NCBI RefSeq assembly: GCF_030253575.1
Contig: NC_080567.1
Location: forward strand, 12,392,501 to 12,456,500
Source of the DNA: Rhododendron vialii
Lineage: Eukaryota > Streptophyta > Magnoliopsida > Ericales > Ericaceae
DNA length: 64,000 bases
Reading direction: 5' to 3'
Both the position numbers and the translations under genes were made by a program. Positions 22,720 to 34,436 of the stretch are shown piece after piece (positions within the stretch are counted from its first letter, which is position 1; the number at the start of each line of letters is the position of its first letter). The notes beneath the pieces are model-generated. The model was not told where the DNA came from and did no database searches. It saw nothing but the letters and a program-made list of their open reading frames with translations.

Positions 22720-23200
22720 GTTTTGTGTGTGTTCCAATGGGATTCGGGAAAAACGGAACCATTGTGAGGTTGTGTGTGTGCCAATGGGAACCCAGCGCGG
22801 CGGAACCATTGTGAGGATACTTGGGAACCCGGCGCGGCGGAACCAAGGTTGGGTGTGTAGCTTGGTTATTCGCGGTACGGAGCCAATGCAAATATTTTTG
22901 TGTGCCAATGGGAACTCGGCGCGGCGGAACCATTGTGAGGATACTTGGGAACCCGGCGCGGCGGAACCAAGGTTGGGTGTGTAGCTTGGTTATCCACGGT
23001 ACGGAGCCAATGCAAATATTTTTGTGTGCCAATGGGAACCCGGCGCGGCGGAACCATTGTGAGGATACTTGGGAACCCGGTGCGGCGGAACCAAGGTTGG
23101 GTGTGTAGCTTGGTTATCCGCGGTACGGAGCCAATGCAAACGTTTTAAAAAGGTTGGGTGTGTAGCTTGGTTATCCGCGGTACGGAGCCAATGCAAACGA
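22720..23200. repeat. 124-bp tandem repeat in C2
   Basis: Units containing ccaatgggaaccc, gcgcggcggaaccattgtg, ggttgggtgtgtagcttgg and cggtacggagccaatgc. The ccaatggga phrase starts at 22781, 22905 and 23029, exactly 124 apart. Two shortened copies of the last part follow. C3 has about two units and C1 about one. Confidence 0.88.
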
Positions 23201-23799
23201 TTTTTTGAAAGGTTGTTTTGTAAATGAAATTGTTGACACAGTCTACGATGAGTCGCGTAGGAGAAACCCGAAAATCTTGGACACCAACGATAGATGATTA
23301 ATGAGTGTGGATGTGTCTGTGTATATACTTATCATGTGGGAATTGATGTTGTATTATAGCTTAGTTTGTAAGTTATGGGTTTGCGGGTATGGGATTATCT
23401 TGCTGAGCTGTTGTAGCTCACGGTGTTACCTTTTGGTGACCCTGACATATTATATGGGTGGCGACGCCGGTATAATGTGTCAGATTTTGTAGATGATCAG
23501 GGTAAGCAGATCACCGTGGAGGCTTTTGGAGCTGAGGAGCTGGCAAGAATGGAGGAGCTGAGGAGCTGCAGTTAGGAACCCTAGAATCCCCCTTCATTTG
23601 TGTAAATATTGAACTCTTGTGAGAGTATTTGTTGTAATAAGAGCCAGACTCCATTTGATGTTATCAATAAAATGCCCTTTTAACGTACCCAAAATTCGGA
23701 GCGTTACAGTCCCGCTCCACTAGCACCTGGAGCACACTTTGGCAATCAGAATACAATTCAAAGCAACAATGGCTTGTGCTACCCGTCTCAATCAAATCG

Positions 23800-24062
23800 A
23801 TGACGATCAGCCATGTCGTTCTTTCTCAAATCAAATCAACGACGATCAGCCATGTCGTCCCTTCTCAAATCAAATCAACGACGATCAGCCATGTCGTCCC
23901 TTCTCAAATCAAATCAACGACGATCAGCCATGTCGTCCCTTCTCAAATCAAATCAACGACGATCAACCATACCGTCCTTTTCAATCCTTCAACGACGATC
24001 AGCCATGTCGTCCCTTCCAATCAAATCAACGACGATCAACCATATCGTCCTTTTCAAATCCA
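23800..24062. repeat. 39-bp minisatellite in element B
   Basis: About five good units plus decayed ones, built on caaatcaacgacgatcag, ccatgtcgtccc and ttct; the caacgacg phrase recurs 39 bases apart (23837, 23876). All three + frames are open across it because the unit is a multiple of three. Confidence 0.85.
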
Positions 24063-24089
24063 TCAATCAAGATCAAAATATCGTCCTTT

Positions 24090-24400
24090 TCAATCTCTCA
24101 AATCAACGATGGTTCAACGAGTCGTCCTTCAGTGATGACCCACCGTCTCAAATCAACGATGGTTCAACGAGTCGTGCTTCAGTGATGACCCACCGTCTCA
24201 AATCAACGATGGTTCAACGAGTCGTCCTTCAGTGATGACCCATCGTCTCAAATCAACGATGGTTCAACGAGTCGTCCTTCAGTGATGACCCCCGTCTCAA
24301 ATCAACAATGGTTCCCGAGTCGTCCTTAACGATGACCCACCGTCTCAAATCAACGATGGTTCCCGAGTCATCCTCAATGATGATCCATCATCCATGTTCA
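24090..24400. repeat. 50-bp minisatellite in element B
   Basis: Five to six units of caaatcaacgatggttcaac, gagtcgtccttcagtgatga and cccaccgtct; repeat starts are 50 apart (24101, 24151). The last units are shortened. Confidence 0.85.
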
Positions 24401-24599
24401 ACGATGGTCCGTCCATTCTGAATGACTACCTCTACTTCAGTCCAGCTTAGAGCACATTTTCCAGCAGTCCTATTGCTCTGTCTCGGATGGTCCTTGATAA
24501 GGAGATTGGCTCTGATTCCCAACAGATGGAATTTAACCTCCCTGATGCGACCTACCCGTGATTGTTGGAACTATTCGTGCCAAGGATAGCTTGATCCCC

Positions 24600-25062
24600 T
24601 CAACGACGGTTTGCCAGTCCCTTACCAAATCAACGACGGTTTGCCCGTCCAATTTCAAATCAACGGCGGTTCGCCCGTCTAATTTCAAATCATCAACAGT
24701 TTGCCCGTCCAATTTCAAATCAACGACGATCCACTCGTCCAAATCAACGACGATCCGCTCGTCCAATTTCAAATCAACGACGATCCACTCGTCCAATTTC
24801 AAATCAACGACGATCCACTCGTCCAATTTCAAATCAACGACGATCCACTCGTCCAATTTCAAATCAACGACGATCCACTCGTCCAATTTCAAATCAACGA
24901 CGATCCACTCGTCCAGTTTCAAATCAACGACGATTTACTCGTCCAGTTTCAAATCAACGACGATCCGCTCGTCCAGTTTCAAATCAACGACGATCCACTC
25001 ATCCAATTTCAAATCAATGACGATCTATCCGTCTAGTTTCAAATCAACGACGGTCCACCCGT
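24600..25062. repeat. 30-bp minisatellite in element B
   Basis: About fifteen units of cgatccactcgtccaatttc plus aaatcaacga, with variants such as cggtttgcccgtcc at the left end. In one + frame it reads as repeats of the decapeptide INDDPLVQFQ, in another as KSTTIHSSNF. Both strands are open; I take these as repeat artefacts. Confidence 0.88.
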
Positions 25063-25294
25063 CTCACAGTCTGCTTTCCCCAACAGAGTCGATGCTGTTG
25101 CAAAAAGGATCGTTCCCCAGGAGAGTTCGCATTGCGTGATTCACCCATCAAAGACAACAAAGCAGCGGTCTATCCGCCCCAACTTGAAATCAAACAGGTC
25201 TTTTAAAGTTCACGTATTCTGAATAGCCTCGAAGAGGGTGTCTAGAAAACCTTTGACGTTACTTGTCTCCAGTCAATGGTGCTTCAAGTGCCGT

Positions 25295-25308
25295 CAAAGG
25301 GGGGCTTC
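25295..25308 (+). other. Polypurine tract of element B
   Basis: caaaggggggcttc, ending directly at the 3' LTR. It would prime plus-strand DNA synthesis. Confidence 0.75.
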
Positions 25309-27268
25309 TGTAGACACCCCATTCTGGACTGTCCAGATAACGTTATTTGTCAATCTTTTATTTCCCCAATGATGATTTTGGTCGAGAACAGTCTGAGGAT
25401 AATGGTGTGTTTGAGCTTTGAGCATCCCGAACCTCTGTCAAACCCCTTTCAAACCCTTCAAACCAGAGCCAAACAGCCCCAGCAAAACCCAACCGGCTTA
25501 CGCCAGTACGTTTATGACGTACGCCAGTTAGCTGCCACGTGTCGGTCATCTACCGTTGACTCAGAGTATAATGGCGCACGCCAGTCAATCCCAGTCAAAT
25601 CAACTTTATTCAGCCACATGGACGAGACTTTTGTGCCACCCTGACGTCGGCCACAGTAGCCCCTGATGATTATATCGTCCAGGCTCGTTCCCTCTCTCTC
25701 ATACACCCCTCATCAAGGCAAGTCCCATGCATTTAATGCATGGGAGGCTCCCCTCTTCAAGCAACCAGCCAAACAGCCCTTTTGCCCAACTGATCTCAGT
25801 CACTCTCTCCTCTATAAATACTCCCCTTGCATTCATTTGCAAAAGGTTAGCTTCATTAAGAAAAAAAGCTCCATTCTTCCCTCTTTCTTGCTCTTCATCT
25901 CTTTTTCCATTGAAAGAGAAAGGAAAGCAACCCACTTCCATACACCCTACTGATATCCAGTCACCATCTAAGCCTCCATCTCCAAGCTTTAAGTTCAATA
26001 CCACCTTCAATCCTCAAACAAAAAGGTATACCACCTTTGTGTCCCTTTCTGTTTTGACCCCTGAGGGGAACCAGTAAGGCCCAGGCTAATAAGTAATACT
26101 AGTCCTGGCCTCAAACTGGTAAAATACGACAAATGTATGAGGTGGAACTTGGCGCACGCCAGTATATATATGCCGTACGCCAGTCATGGCAGTACGAGCG
26201 CTACTGGCGTGGGGATCATGAATCATCATTTCTGTCATCTCACATTTCTGTCAATCACCTTAGCATGCTAAATAACCAGTTTACTACTTTCTGTATATCT
26301 AGAACTGTTTAGATGTGGTAGTTACTGCTTACTCTTTGTCTGTTCAAAAGGCTTCTAGGATCCTTCTGGTCATGTTCCAGAGCCCAAATGATGCAAAAGC
26401 TAAGCATTGGACCCATACAAAACTGGCGTACGACCTTCCATTTCTGGCGTACGGCAGTTTATATCACGATCCAGTGGCTGGCCCTTGCATCTTAGTTTAA
26501 TCTTGGCCTCTTTATATCCCCACATTGTTTTTGGGGTATTATGCTACTTTTCTTGGCTTGAAGCCATCTCTCTTGTCTGTAACTGTATATATTATGTTCT
26601 ATTAAACTGCGTGGTTTGTCCTGGGTGTGCGCTGGTCCCTTTCCAGAGTCCAAAGGATTGCAAACAAAGACTGAGCAACCAAAAAAGTGGAGTACGCCAA
26701 TTATGAGGTGGCGTGCGCATGTCCAATCAGCATGCAGTGGCTCGGCCAGTGCATGCTGACAGAACCTGTTTACGTTCCTTTAGGGCAGCGTACTTCACTT
26801 TATTCAAGTTGCTCAGTGCTTGTTCTCAATCTATATTTAGCATTGCAAGCAAAATCATCCATAAACATTTTGTCACCTAATTGCAACTTGTTACAGTTTT
26901 AACTTCCGTTAATTGTTCCCCCACCCTAACTGGCTAAAAAATGATCGAATGAGAGAAAAATGCAAATGTCTTACAAAACGCCCGAGTAGAGACCGATCTC
27001 CGGATTGGGCGAGAGGGGTGCCATAAAACCCTTCCCCTCTCGTAACCTGGCTCCCGAACCTCAGATATCGAAGGTGACGACGGACCAGTCTACAAGCCTT
27101 TTTCAAAATCAAGCAAATGTGGTAAACGTTTTCGAGTTCGGTTCCTTGGGTGCTTTCACTGCTAAAACCCGAGTGGCGACTCTGAATCGAAGCGCTTCGC
27201 CGCGCTTTTCCGAGAAAGGGCCACACCCGATTTTTTACAAACGAAATTTTTCGGGGCGCTTGCCCACA
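25309..27268 (+). repeat. Element B 3' LTR
   Basis: 1960 bases, matching 10745-12726 with few substitutions and without the cagtacatatgtggcgcacg stretch found in the 5' copy. Followed by target copy GCATC (27269-27273). Confidence 0.93.
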
Positions 27269-27273
27269 GCATC

Positions 27274-28622
27274 AGATCTTGCTCAATACACCAACTCAAG
27301 CAATTATGGAATTCTGGGTCCGTGACCAACAGAGACAACAAACTAATCAGCCTTGGGGGCATCGCCAAGTAAATGGGATCTCAAGCACCGGCATTCTAGT
27401 TACCCCAAACTCAAGCTCCGCAGCTCCTTTATCTCCATGACCACCATCTCAAAAGCTAACCATCTCAGCAACTCTATGCCTAATCACTCAGCAGGCTCTA
27501 CGCCCATATTCACCACTCAACAGGCTCCAACCCCATTATCCTTACAGCCCCAAACTCATCATATCAGCAGCTTCACCACCTCAGCGGCTCTACACATGTG
27601 TTCGCCATCTCAGCGGCTCTACGCCCGTGTTCGCCATCTCAGCGGCTTTAAGTCCGTCTAATCAGTGGCTCCAAGCCCATTATCCTAGTGGCTCTATGCC
27701 CATACTCACTCAAGAACTCTAAGCTCGCAAGCTCACTATCAACGACTCACAATCAACAGCTGGCTGTCTCATACCCCATTAAGCCACTCAACGGCTCAAA
27801 GCCCACATTCACCATCAGCAGGTCTAAGCTCGCCCTGCAATCCCTAGCTCATCATCCCAGCAACTATACGCTTGCTATCGGCAATATTCACCACCATCAA
27901 CGACTCAACTGCTCTACGCCTATCACTATCAAGCAAATTCAGCGGCTCCGCACCCATGTTCAACAAACTCGGCGGCTCCAAGCCCGTCAACACCACAACT
28001 CTATACTTACTCACCTCAGCGGCTCTATGCTTGTATTCACCGCCTTAGCAACTCTACGCTCGCCATCTCAACGGCTCTACGCCCGTATTCACCATTTCAG
28101 CGGCTCCAAGCCTACCATCTCAACGGCTCTACGCCCGTATTCACCATTTCAGCGGCTCCAAGCCTACCATCTCAACGGCTCTACGCCAAACACTCAACGG
28201 CTCTACGCCGAACACTCAACAGCTCTACGCCGAACACTCAACTGGCTCTACGCCGTAGCAATCCTCAACCGGCTCTACGCTGCCCCAATCAACAAGATAT
28301 CATCTGTTCTCAAGCTCTACACTTGAATGCTCAACCACTATGTACTGGATGCTCAAGTTCTACACTTGAATGCTCACGCTCTACGCTTGAATGCCCAACC
28401 ACTACGTACTAGATGCTCAAAGCCTGTACTTTGAATGCTCAGATTCTGTCATCTGAATGCTCGAGCTCTATGCTCTAAATGATCAAGTCCTGAACTTGAA
28501 AGAAGCTCTACGCTTAAATCAAACACACACGCATGGGCCCGTGCACATATTGCATAAATCACATCGAGTCAGCATAACTATCATCATATCTTTTTACATC
28601 TAACCTTCACTATCACATATAC
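27274..28622 (+). repeat. Element A 3' internal region: degenerate GGCTCTACGCC repeats
   Basis: No gene. From about 27400 to 28500, tens of short units contain (c/a)a(a/g)cggctctacgcc and interspersed cattcacc; one 52-base unit is duplicated exactly (28063 and 28115). The same phrase reappears after C1 (31735-31990), confirming that these were contiguous before C1 inserted. It ends with tatac (28618-28622), the C1 target copy. Confidence 0.75.
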
Positions 28623-30627
28623 TGTAATGCCCCGAATTTAGGGTACGTCAAATAGACAATTTTATTGCAACTTCAAAATAGAGTCTGGCTCATTATTACA
28701 TCACAACCTCCATAAGAGTACGTTCATTACAAAAGGGAGGGAAACTATGGTTCCTTACTACAGCTCTGCCTGCTCCTCCATCATAGCCAGCTCCTCAGCA
28801 CCAAAGGCCTCCATGGTGTACTGTTCATCTTGCTCATCTACAAGGTCTGACACATTATACCAGCGTCGCCACCAGTATAATATGTCAAGGTCACCAAAGG
28901 TAACACCATGAGCTACGAGAGCTCAATAGAATAATCCATACCCACTAACCCTTAACTTACAAGTAGTAGATCGTAATACTAACGTTTTCCACATAAAACA
29001 CGCATATTTAACAAAACAGTTCACAATGACACATCCACATTCGCTAACCAACTATCGTTTGTGTCCATGGTTTTCTGAGTTTCTCCTACGTGACTCGTCG
29101 TGGACCGTGTCTCCATTTATCACTTACCAAATCAATATTTTCAAAAAAATCATTTTTAACACACCCAACCTCGGTTCCGCCGTTTCGGTCTCCTGAGTAT
29201 CCTCACAATGGTTCCGCGCACCGAGTTCCCATTGGCACACAATTGCATTGGCTCCTATCCGCGGATAACCAAGTCATTCCTCACCATGGTTCCGCCACTC
29301 CGGGTTCCCATGGGAACGCACACAACCTCACAATGGTTCCGCTGATCCGGATTCCCATTGGAACACACACAAACCTCACAATGGTTCCACTATTCTAGAT
29401 TCCCATTGGAACACACACACACATTCCCACAATGGGCAAGTCCGGCCACATTGGGGTTTCAAAACTTTTTCTCCTTTTCAAAACACGCCTTGTCATTAAC
29501 ACACCCTAGGTGTCATGTTTCTAACTTTCTTGATTTCTGTGTCTCGTTTTCATGCATAGACTCCGCGGTAGGACTTTACATGAAATCATAAATCATTCAT
29601 TGGAATCCTAATTAACAAGATCATCCAACTCAATATTATACCACAAGTAGTACAAGCAATTCATATATGCAAACTCATAGCCATCATAAAGATCAAAATA
29701 CGAATACTTCTAAACAAGCGATAAGTTTCTATCTTTCAAAAATCCATTCTTTCCTCTTTTGTGGAAAATTCAAAACAACACATGTTTATTGAAGTAAAGG
29801 TTCATTATTCAACATGTTCATACCACCATTAGCAAAACGAGTTTGTTAACCATCATGCATTCTAAACATAATAATCGATAGATAACCTTATCTACTTAAA
29901 AATACTTCAAGTTATACTTCGAACTAAAGAGTAAGGACATTCTACTTTCTAACATATGGTTCTATACGTAGAGTTGGTGAACAAGCAATCCTACCTTACT
30001 TCTTGGCGGTTGGTTGGTTTTGAGAATAGGTCGTCGGTTTTGCAAATCGGCGGCGTAACGGCTTCGGTTTGCTTCGAAAGGAAGAGAGATGGGTTTCCTC
30101 TTCCTAGAAACAACCTTGCTAACTAAACTAGACTACTTTAAAGATCTAGGGGTGGTTTTTGGAGGTGATTTGGTGGTAGCTCTCAAGAACTTCAAGAAAA
30201 CTCAAGAAACTTGAACTTTGGAACTTGGAAAGCTTAGAAATTCTAGAGAGAAGTTGGAGCAAGGAGTGAAGGTGTGAGTTTAAGCTTGAAATGGCTTGCT
30301 ATTTATAGGCCAAGGCTCCCTCTCTCTCCCTCTCATCCGAAATCTCTCTCTCTCTCCATATCTCATTTTTTATTCAACTTGTCATGCTTTCTTTGAAAGA
30401 TCAAGATCTAGTTCTAGGCTTGCATGGCTAGATTTAGTACTTTGGATTGGATTATGGAAGATTTTGATGGAGAAAGGGTGATGGTTCAAAGATTGTGTGA
30501 ATAGGTAAATATATAAGGACAATGAAAGTATGTTGGAAGATCATGTCATGGTACCCTCCAAATCTTTCCCATATCTCTCTCCCTCTCTCCTCTCGGCTCT
30601 CTCTCTCTCTCTATCTCTCTCTCTTAC

Positions 30628-30658
<31 letters not shown>

Positions 30659-31683
30659 TACATACACACACACTTCCATGTACAATGAACATATATAAAA
30701 TTGTACTTAAGATACTATGTGATCTAAGGCCAAGATTTTCCTATTAAACTATTCTATTACACACATGTGTACCTTGTAATATTATAAGTATACATATAAA
30801 TATATAAGTCCAAGTATATATATAATAGTACTATGAAATCTAGTAAGATTTCCAAGTATCTAATAAAAAAAATTACAAGATCAAAATTCCCCATTAAAAT
30901 AGTCCAAATTGGCACATGTTTCATTATAATACAAGATTATGTACTTAGAGTATCTTTGGAAAATCTAGGGTATATTATAAAGTACACACATATATATTTA
31001 TACAAATATATCATCACATGGGAAATCTAGGAAATGATTATTATATAAAACCCTAGTACTTGTTGGTAAGACTAATACTATTATCCAATGGGTAATAATT
31101 TCCCTAGCGGTTATTGACCAATGGATAAAAGGGTGAGGTAATATCTACTTAAATAATGTTTATATATCCTTTTAGGCATGTGTATATATACCTATATATA
31201 ACTATATCCTTGTACTTAACAATCTAGCATAGATATCTTTTTAATGGAAAGTCTATTGTCCAATGGATAAAAGTTTCCCTAACTTTTATCGTCCAATGGG
31301 TAAAGATCCAAGATGACAAGTATGACTTGATTAACTAGTCATATATATGTGTATGTATATGCATATAATAACCTAGGTCCAAAAGGTTTCATTAGGGTTT
31401 GAAAGGTTCAAAAGGTTCAAGGAGGTTCAAAAGGCTCATCTAGGGTTAGGAGAAAGTAACTAGATGAATTGGTAGTTAGGTTCCTTTAACTAATTGGTTA
31501 GAATCTAACTATACTTGCCAAGTAGAATCTTTAGCCAAGAAATATAATTTTAAAAGACTAAAATCTAATTATGACAGATTTTTAGAAATACAAAAAGAAT
31601 TTTTTTGGAAGCGAATCCAAGTATTAAAATAAAATTCAAATTTTTAACGAAATTTTTACTTACTAAAAATCAGGGTTGTTACA
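28623..31683 (-). mobile_element. C1: solo LTR of family C in element A
   Basis: 3061 bases. On the + strand it begins TGTAATGCCCCG and ends CAGGGTTGTTACA, with perfect TATAC duplications (28618-28622, 31684-31688). The reverse-strand TATA box (30299-30307) shows minus orientation. Shorter than C2 and C3 through internal deletions and fewer 124-bp units. No coding potential. Confidence 0.88.
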
Positions 31684-31688
31684 TATAC

Positions 31689-32635
31689 ATATTTTGCATC
31701 TCTCCCTCACTCATGAAACAGGTCAATCCTACAGTCAACCGGCTCTACGCCTCGATTTTATTGATCGGTCCAACACCTTGATCTTTTGGCTCTATGCCAA
31801 AAAAATATTATGATGAGAAAGCTCCGTGAACAGACCATCAGAATCCAATCTGCTCTACGCTTGTGTTCAACCACCTCAAAACTCTAAGCTTCAATTTCTT
31901 AGGCTCCCGCCTTATGAATGCAACTGGCTCTACGCCTCAATTCTGTCAGACACCTCACGCTCTCGCCTCAATATTACAACTAGCTCCGCGCCTTGGTTTC
32001 TTCATCTCAATGCTCTGTGCTCAAGTTATCGACTTGCGCCCCCCATATCTCAAAAAACTGACATCCAACTCATCTCCGGAAGATGGCTTGGGTCTCACCC
32101 CATATCTCAAAACCGGCGTCCGATTCATCCCCAGTAGATGGTGAGGATTCCACCCCAATTACATCTATTCCATCAAGCTCATTCGCAAGGATTGGCTACC
32201 CTACCGAGCTCTCCTCAATCAAAGTAAGGATGATCAAGAAAAGCAAATGACTCATCCACTGTGTATTGATCTACCCCAAAATTCTAAGGACGCTCTTCGC
32301 AAAGTTTCCCCCACAGCCATATGCTCCTTCAACTATTCTCCGCCAAAATCCTGGCATAGCCCAGGTACTTTGCACTACGGCCTTAAAAGCCCGAAGGTAC
32401 GTCTTCTATTTCTAACCCTCCAAACTTTTTATTTTTCTTTATTGCCCTCCGAACTACGGTTGGTTTGAATTTCCCTTGTGGAATACGTAGGCAGCCTCTT
32501 GGCTCAACCATAACAAAAACCTTTTTCAAAAAACCCTTGGAATAGTGGTTGGACCAAATTGAGTTGCTTTTACAGCTTTGACTCTTACTTAAACATGTCT
32601 CGCGATCCGTCTAAGTTCAGTCAAAGAGGGGCATC
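31689..32635 (+). other. Element A 3' end before the LTR
   Basis: Continuation of the ggctctacgcc repeats to about 31990, then noncoding sequence. At 32455-32510 lies gaacta(c)gg and gtggaatacgtaggcagcc, the second copy in A of the block seen at 7500. The purine tract tcaaagaggggcatc (32621-32635) abuts the 3' LTR. Confidence 0.6.
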
Positions 32636-34022
32636 TGTAGACACCCCAATTTGGCCTAACGATTATTTCAAGTCCCACCTTAGGGACTATCCCGTTGATG
32701 ATATGGATACTGTGATAGCTGATTGACTTCTCGTGAACCCATGGACTTATGGTAAGAACTTTGAACCACTTAGAGGACCCAATAGAAAGCCATATAGCCT
32801 TCTAGACAGAAATATATTATCCCAGGAGAATACATCTGTCGGCCGTAACATCGATCTCACGACCTCAACATCAATTCTTCACCCGTGAAGCCCATTGCTT
32901 GAAAATCTCCTTGAGAGATTGATTCCTCAGTAGCCAGATCGATTATTCGGCCATGCAATCTATTCGTCAGCCGCCAGATCCTTTCCACGGCCGCCGGATC
33001 GTCTATTTTCCAAATTTTGGAATGTTCTGTCAATCATTTTATCCGATCACCAAAACCCTAGTAGCCTTTTTTCGATGCGTTCGGGTTACGCAGCTGATTC
33101 GTCTAGAGATCTTGTTGCCCTAGAATTCCTTTTTGATTCATGCCATTTGATTGGCCGGAGTGAGTCACCAATTGCCTATATAAAGAGCCCTTAGGGTTCC
33201 GAAAATATACACAATTCATACATCAATTCACCCTCTCCAGCCATGAAACTCTGCACAATTACTCTCTCATATCCCCTCTTCAAAAGCCCTAACCTTCCGA
33301 AGGCAGTAGAAATCTGACGATCAAACCTCCGAAGTTCAAACCCTAACCATAGGGTTTTCAAGAAGCAATTAGTCAATCACACTCAATCCGAAGCAATCAA
33401 GCCACTAGGGATCAAGGTGGTGAGGCCCAGGGGCCTTTGGTTTGTTTTACTTTCAATTTGTGCATACTAACTATCATAGTCTGATTTTCTGATAATCGTC
33501 TGTTCTGGTGTGAGGAAGAACATCGGCTAGGGAATCAATCCCTGGGTCAATACATCCAAACCAGGAGGATCTCTAGACCGTGACATCCATTCACCGGCTG
33601 CGAGATCCATCTCCCTGGGACAGTTTGTTTTATTTTGCTTATTTTTTATGCATGCTATCAATTACAGTCTCAGCTCACCTTTAACTGTTTAAAGACTAAT
33701 AAACAGATTACGTGTTGGAATTAAATAGTGCATGTATTAATCTTATGTTGAATAACTATGGGCCAATCTCATGACTGGGCAAAGAAGGATGCCTAACACC
33801 TTCCCCTCGTTGTACTTTTGGCTCCCATACCCAGAATCTCTACTTGTTTTTCCTAGTTTTATAAACTAGGTGGCGACTCTGTTTTGATGATAACCGTTAT
33901 CATGTGGCGATGTTCCTAGCCATGGGAATATCTACGATCTTGGTTTATGAAGTGGAAAGCAAACAAACAAATAGCAACGATCAATCTATATGGCGATGCC
34001 CCGCTTCAGGGAGGTGTCTACA
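32636..34022 (+). repeat. Element A 3' LTR
   Basis: 1387 bases, TGTAGACACC to GGTGTCTACA, matching 2752-4120. Followed by gagtt, the right target copy. It contains gtggcgactctg (about 33870), a primer-site-like word, as in the 5' copy. Confidence 0.92.
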
Positions 34023-34169
34023 GAGTTAGTTTTTTTATATCAAAACTTACAGGTGGTAATATAATAGACCCTATTTTGTATTTACCCATTTATCTAAATT
34101 TTTAATGCTTTCAGATATCTTTAAATGCTGAGTGAAAGCTGAAACATGGTTTTTCTTACTTGGCTATAG

Positions 34170-34280
34170 AGATATGAGCCGGTTTTATCAACAATTCCAC
34201 AGCAGCTTTCCAGGTTCCATTTCAATATAATGCATCATGAAACAAGGTGCTTGCAAGTTTTTGGTGATGGAAGTTTTTGA
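34170..34280 (+). pseudogene. Last exon of the CFIm25-like pseudogene
   Basis: After acceptor ggctatag the sequence reads RYEPVLSTIPQQLSRFHFN, the conserved C-terminus of plant CFIm25, in the phase left by the donor at 2187. The usual stop shortly after HFNM is lost; the frame runs on 17 codons to TGA at 34278. It lies only 148 bases after element A, so A's insertion separated it from its upstream exons. 34281-34436 is its 3' flank, ending with the G target copy atagg. Confidence 0.82.
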
Positions 34281-34436
34281 ACATCATGTATCCATTTCGA
34301 TTAAGGACTATCCTGTTTAGAAAGACAGGCTAATTGCTCAAGCTAATGCAACTTAGGTTTGTAGTTTGTTGCTGCATGTATTATGTGGCCTCGAAGAGTT
34401 GTAGTTCCAATTTACTTGCAAAAACAAGATCATAGG

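Larger units (their letters stand above)
18067..23708 (+). mobile_element. C2: long solo LTR of family C, interrupted by D
   Basis: Begins TGTAACGACCC and ends CGGAGCGTTACA, flanked by perfect GTCCC copies (18062-18066, 23709-23713). Without D it is about 3.66 kb. It has no coding potential, but has a TATA box (21805) and aataaaatg near the end, so it reads as one LTR of a large Ty3/gypsy-type element left by LTR-LTR recombination. It matches C1 and C3, which are in the opposite orientation. Lineage is unknown. Confidence 0.85.
10745..27268 (+). mobile_element. Element B: Ogre-like LTR retrotransposon, deletion derivative, nested in A
   Basis: LTRs at 10745-12726 and 25309-27268 begin TGTAGACACCCC and end TGCCCACA. 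The perfect 5-bp duplication GCATC (10740-10744, 27269-27273) joins the two halves of element A. The primer site is at 12728 and the purine tract at 25295. The LTRs look about 97% identical by eye, differing mainly by a 20-30 base indel near 11010, so B is younger than A. Internal content: leader, a Gag-like frame (14095-15081), pol remnants (15621-15974) and long noncoding repeats. Solo LTR C2 is inserted at 18067. Lacking protease, RT and integrase cores, B would depend on another element. Confidence 0.93.
2752..34022 (+). mobile_element. Element A: Ogre-like (Tat-lineage) LTR retrotransposon, non-autonomous, with nested insertions
   Basis: The outer element spans about 31 kb, of which roughly 11.7 kb is its own. 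It has LTRs at 2752-4120 and 32636-34022, beginning TGTAGA(C/T)ACC and ending GGTGTCTACA, a primer site at 4127 and a purine tract at 32622. The flanking pentamers gattt and gagtt differ at one base, as expected for an old target duplication. The LTRs look about 90% identical by eye, more diverged than those of element B inside it. Own parts are 4121-10744, 27274-28622 and 31689-32635. It encodes a decayed Gag region and an antisense PMD gene; no RT or integrase was found. Element B and solo LTR C1 are inserted in it. The primer-site sequence and Gag point to the Ogre group. Confidence 0.85.

Noticed and set aside
22414..23196. Open frames across the 124-bp repeats of C2 and the matching region of C3 (50108-50779)
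   Set aside because: Repeat-derived frames on both strands in a noncoding LTR, without domain or start signals.
18067..23708. C2, C1 and C3 as DNA transposons with TGTAAC/GTTACA inverted ends
   Set aside because: Five-base duplications, TG...CA ends, conserved TATA box and poly(A)-like signal, and no transposase fit solo LTRs better. The lineage remains unassigned.
23800..25062. CRISPR-like array
   Set aside because: Units are directly adjacent without unique spacers, and the context is a plant retrotransposon.
24533..25139. Open frames of up to 193 codons with decapeptide repeats
   Set aside because: Same reason: 30-bp units open in several frames and on both strands. Kept as a repeat, not as a protein.
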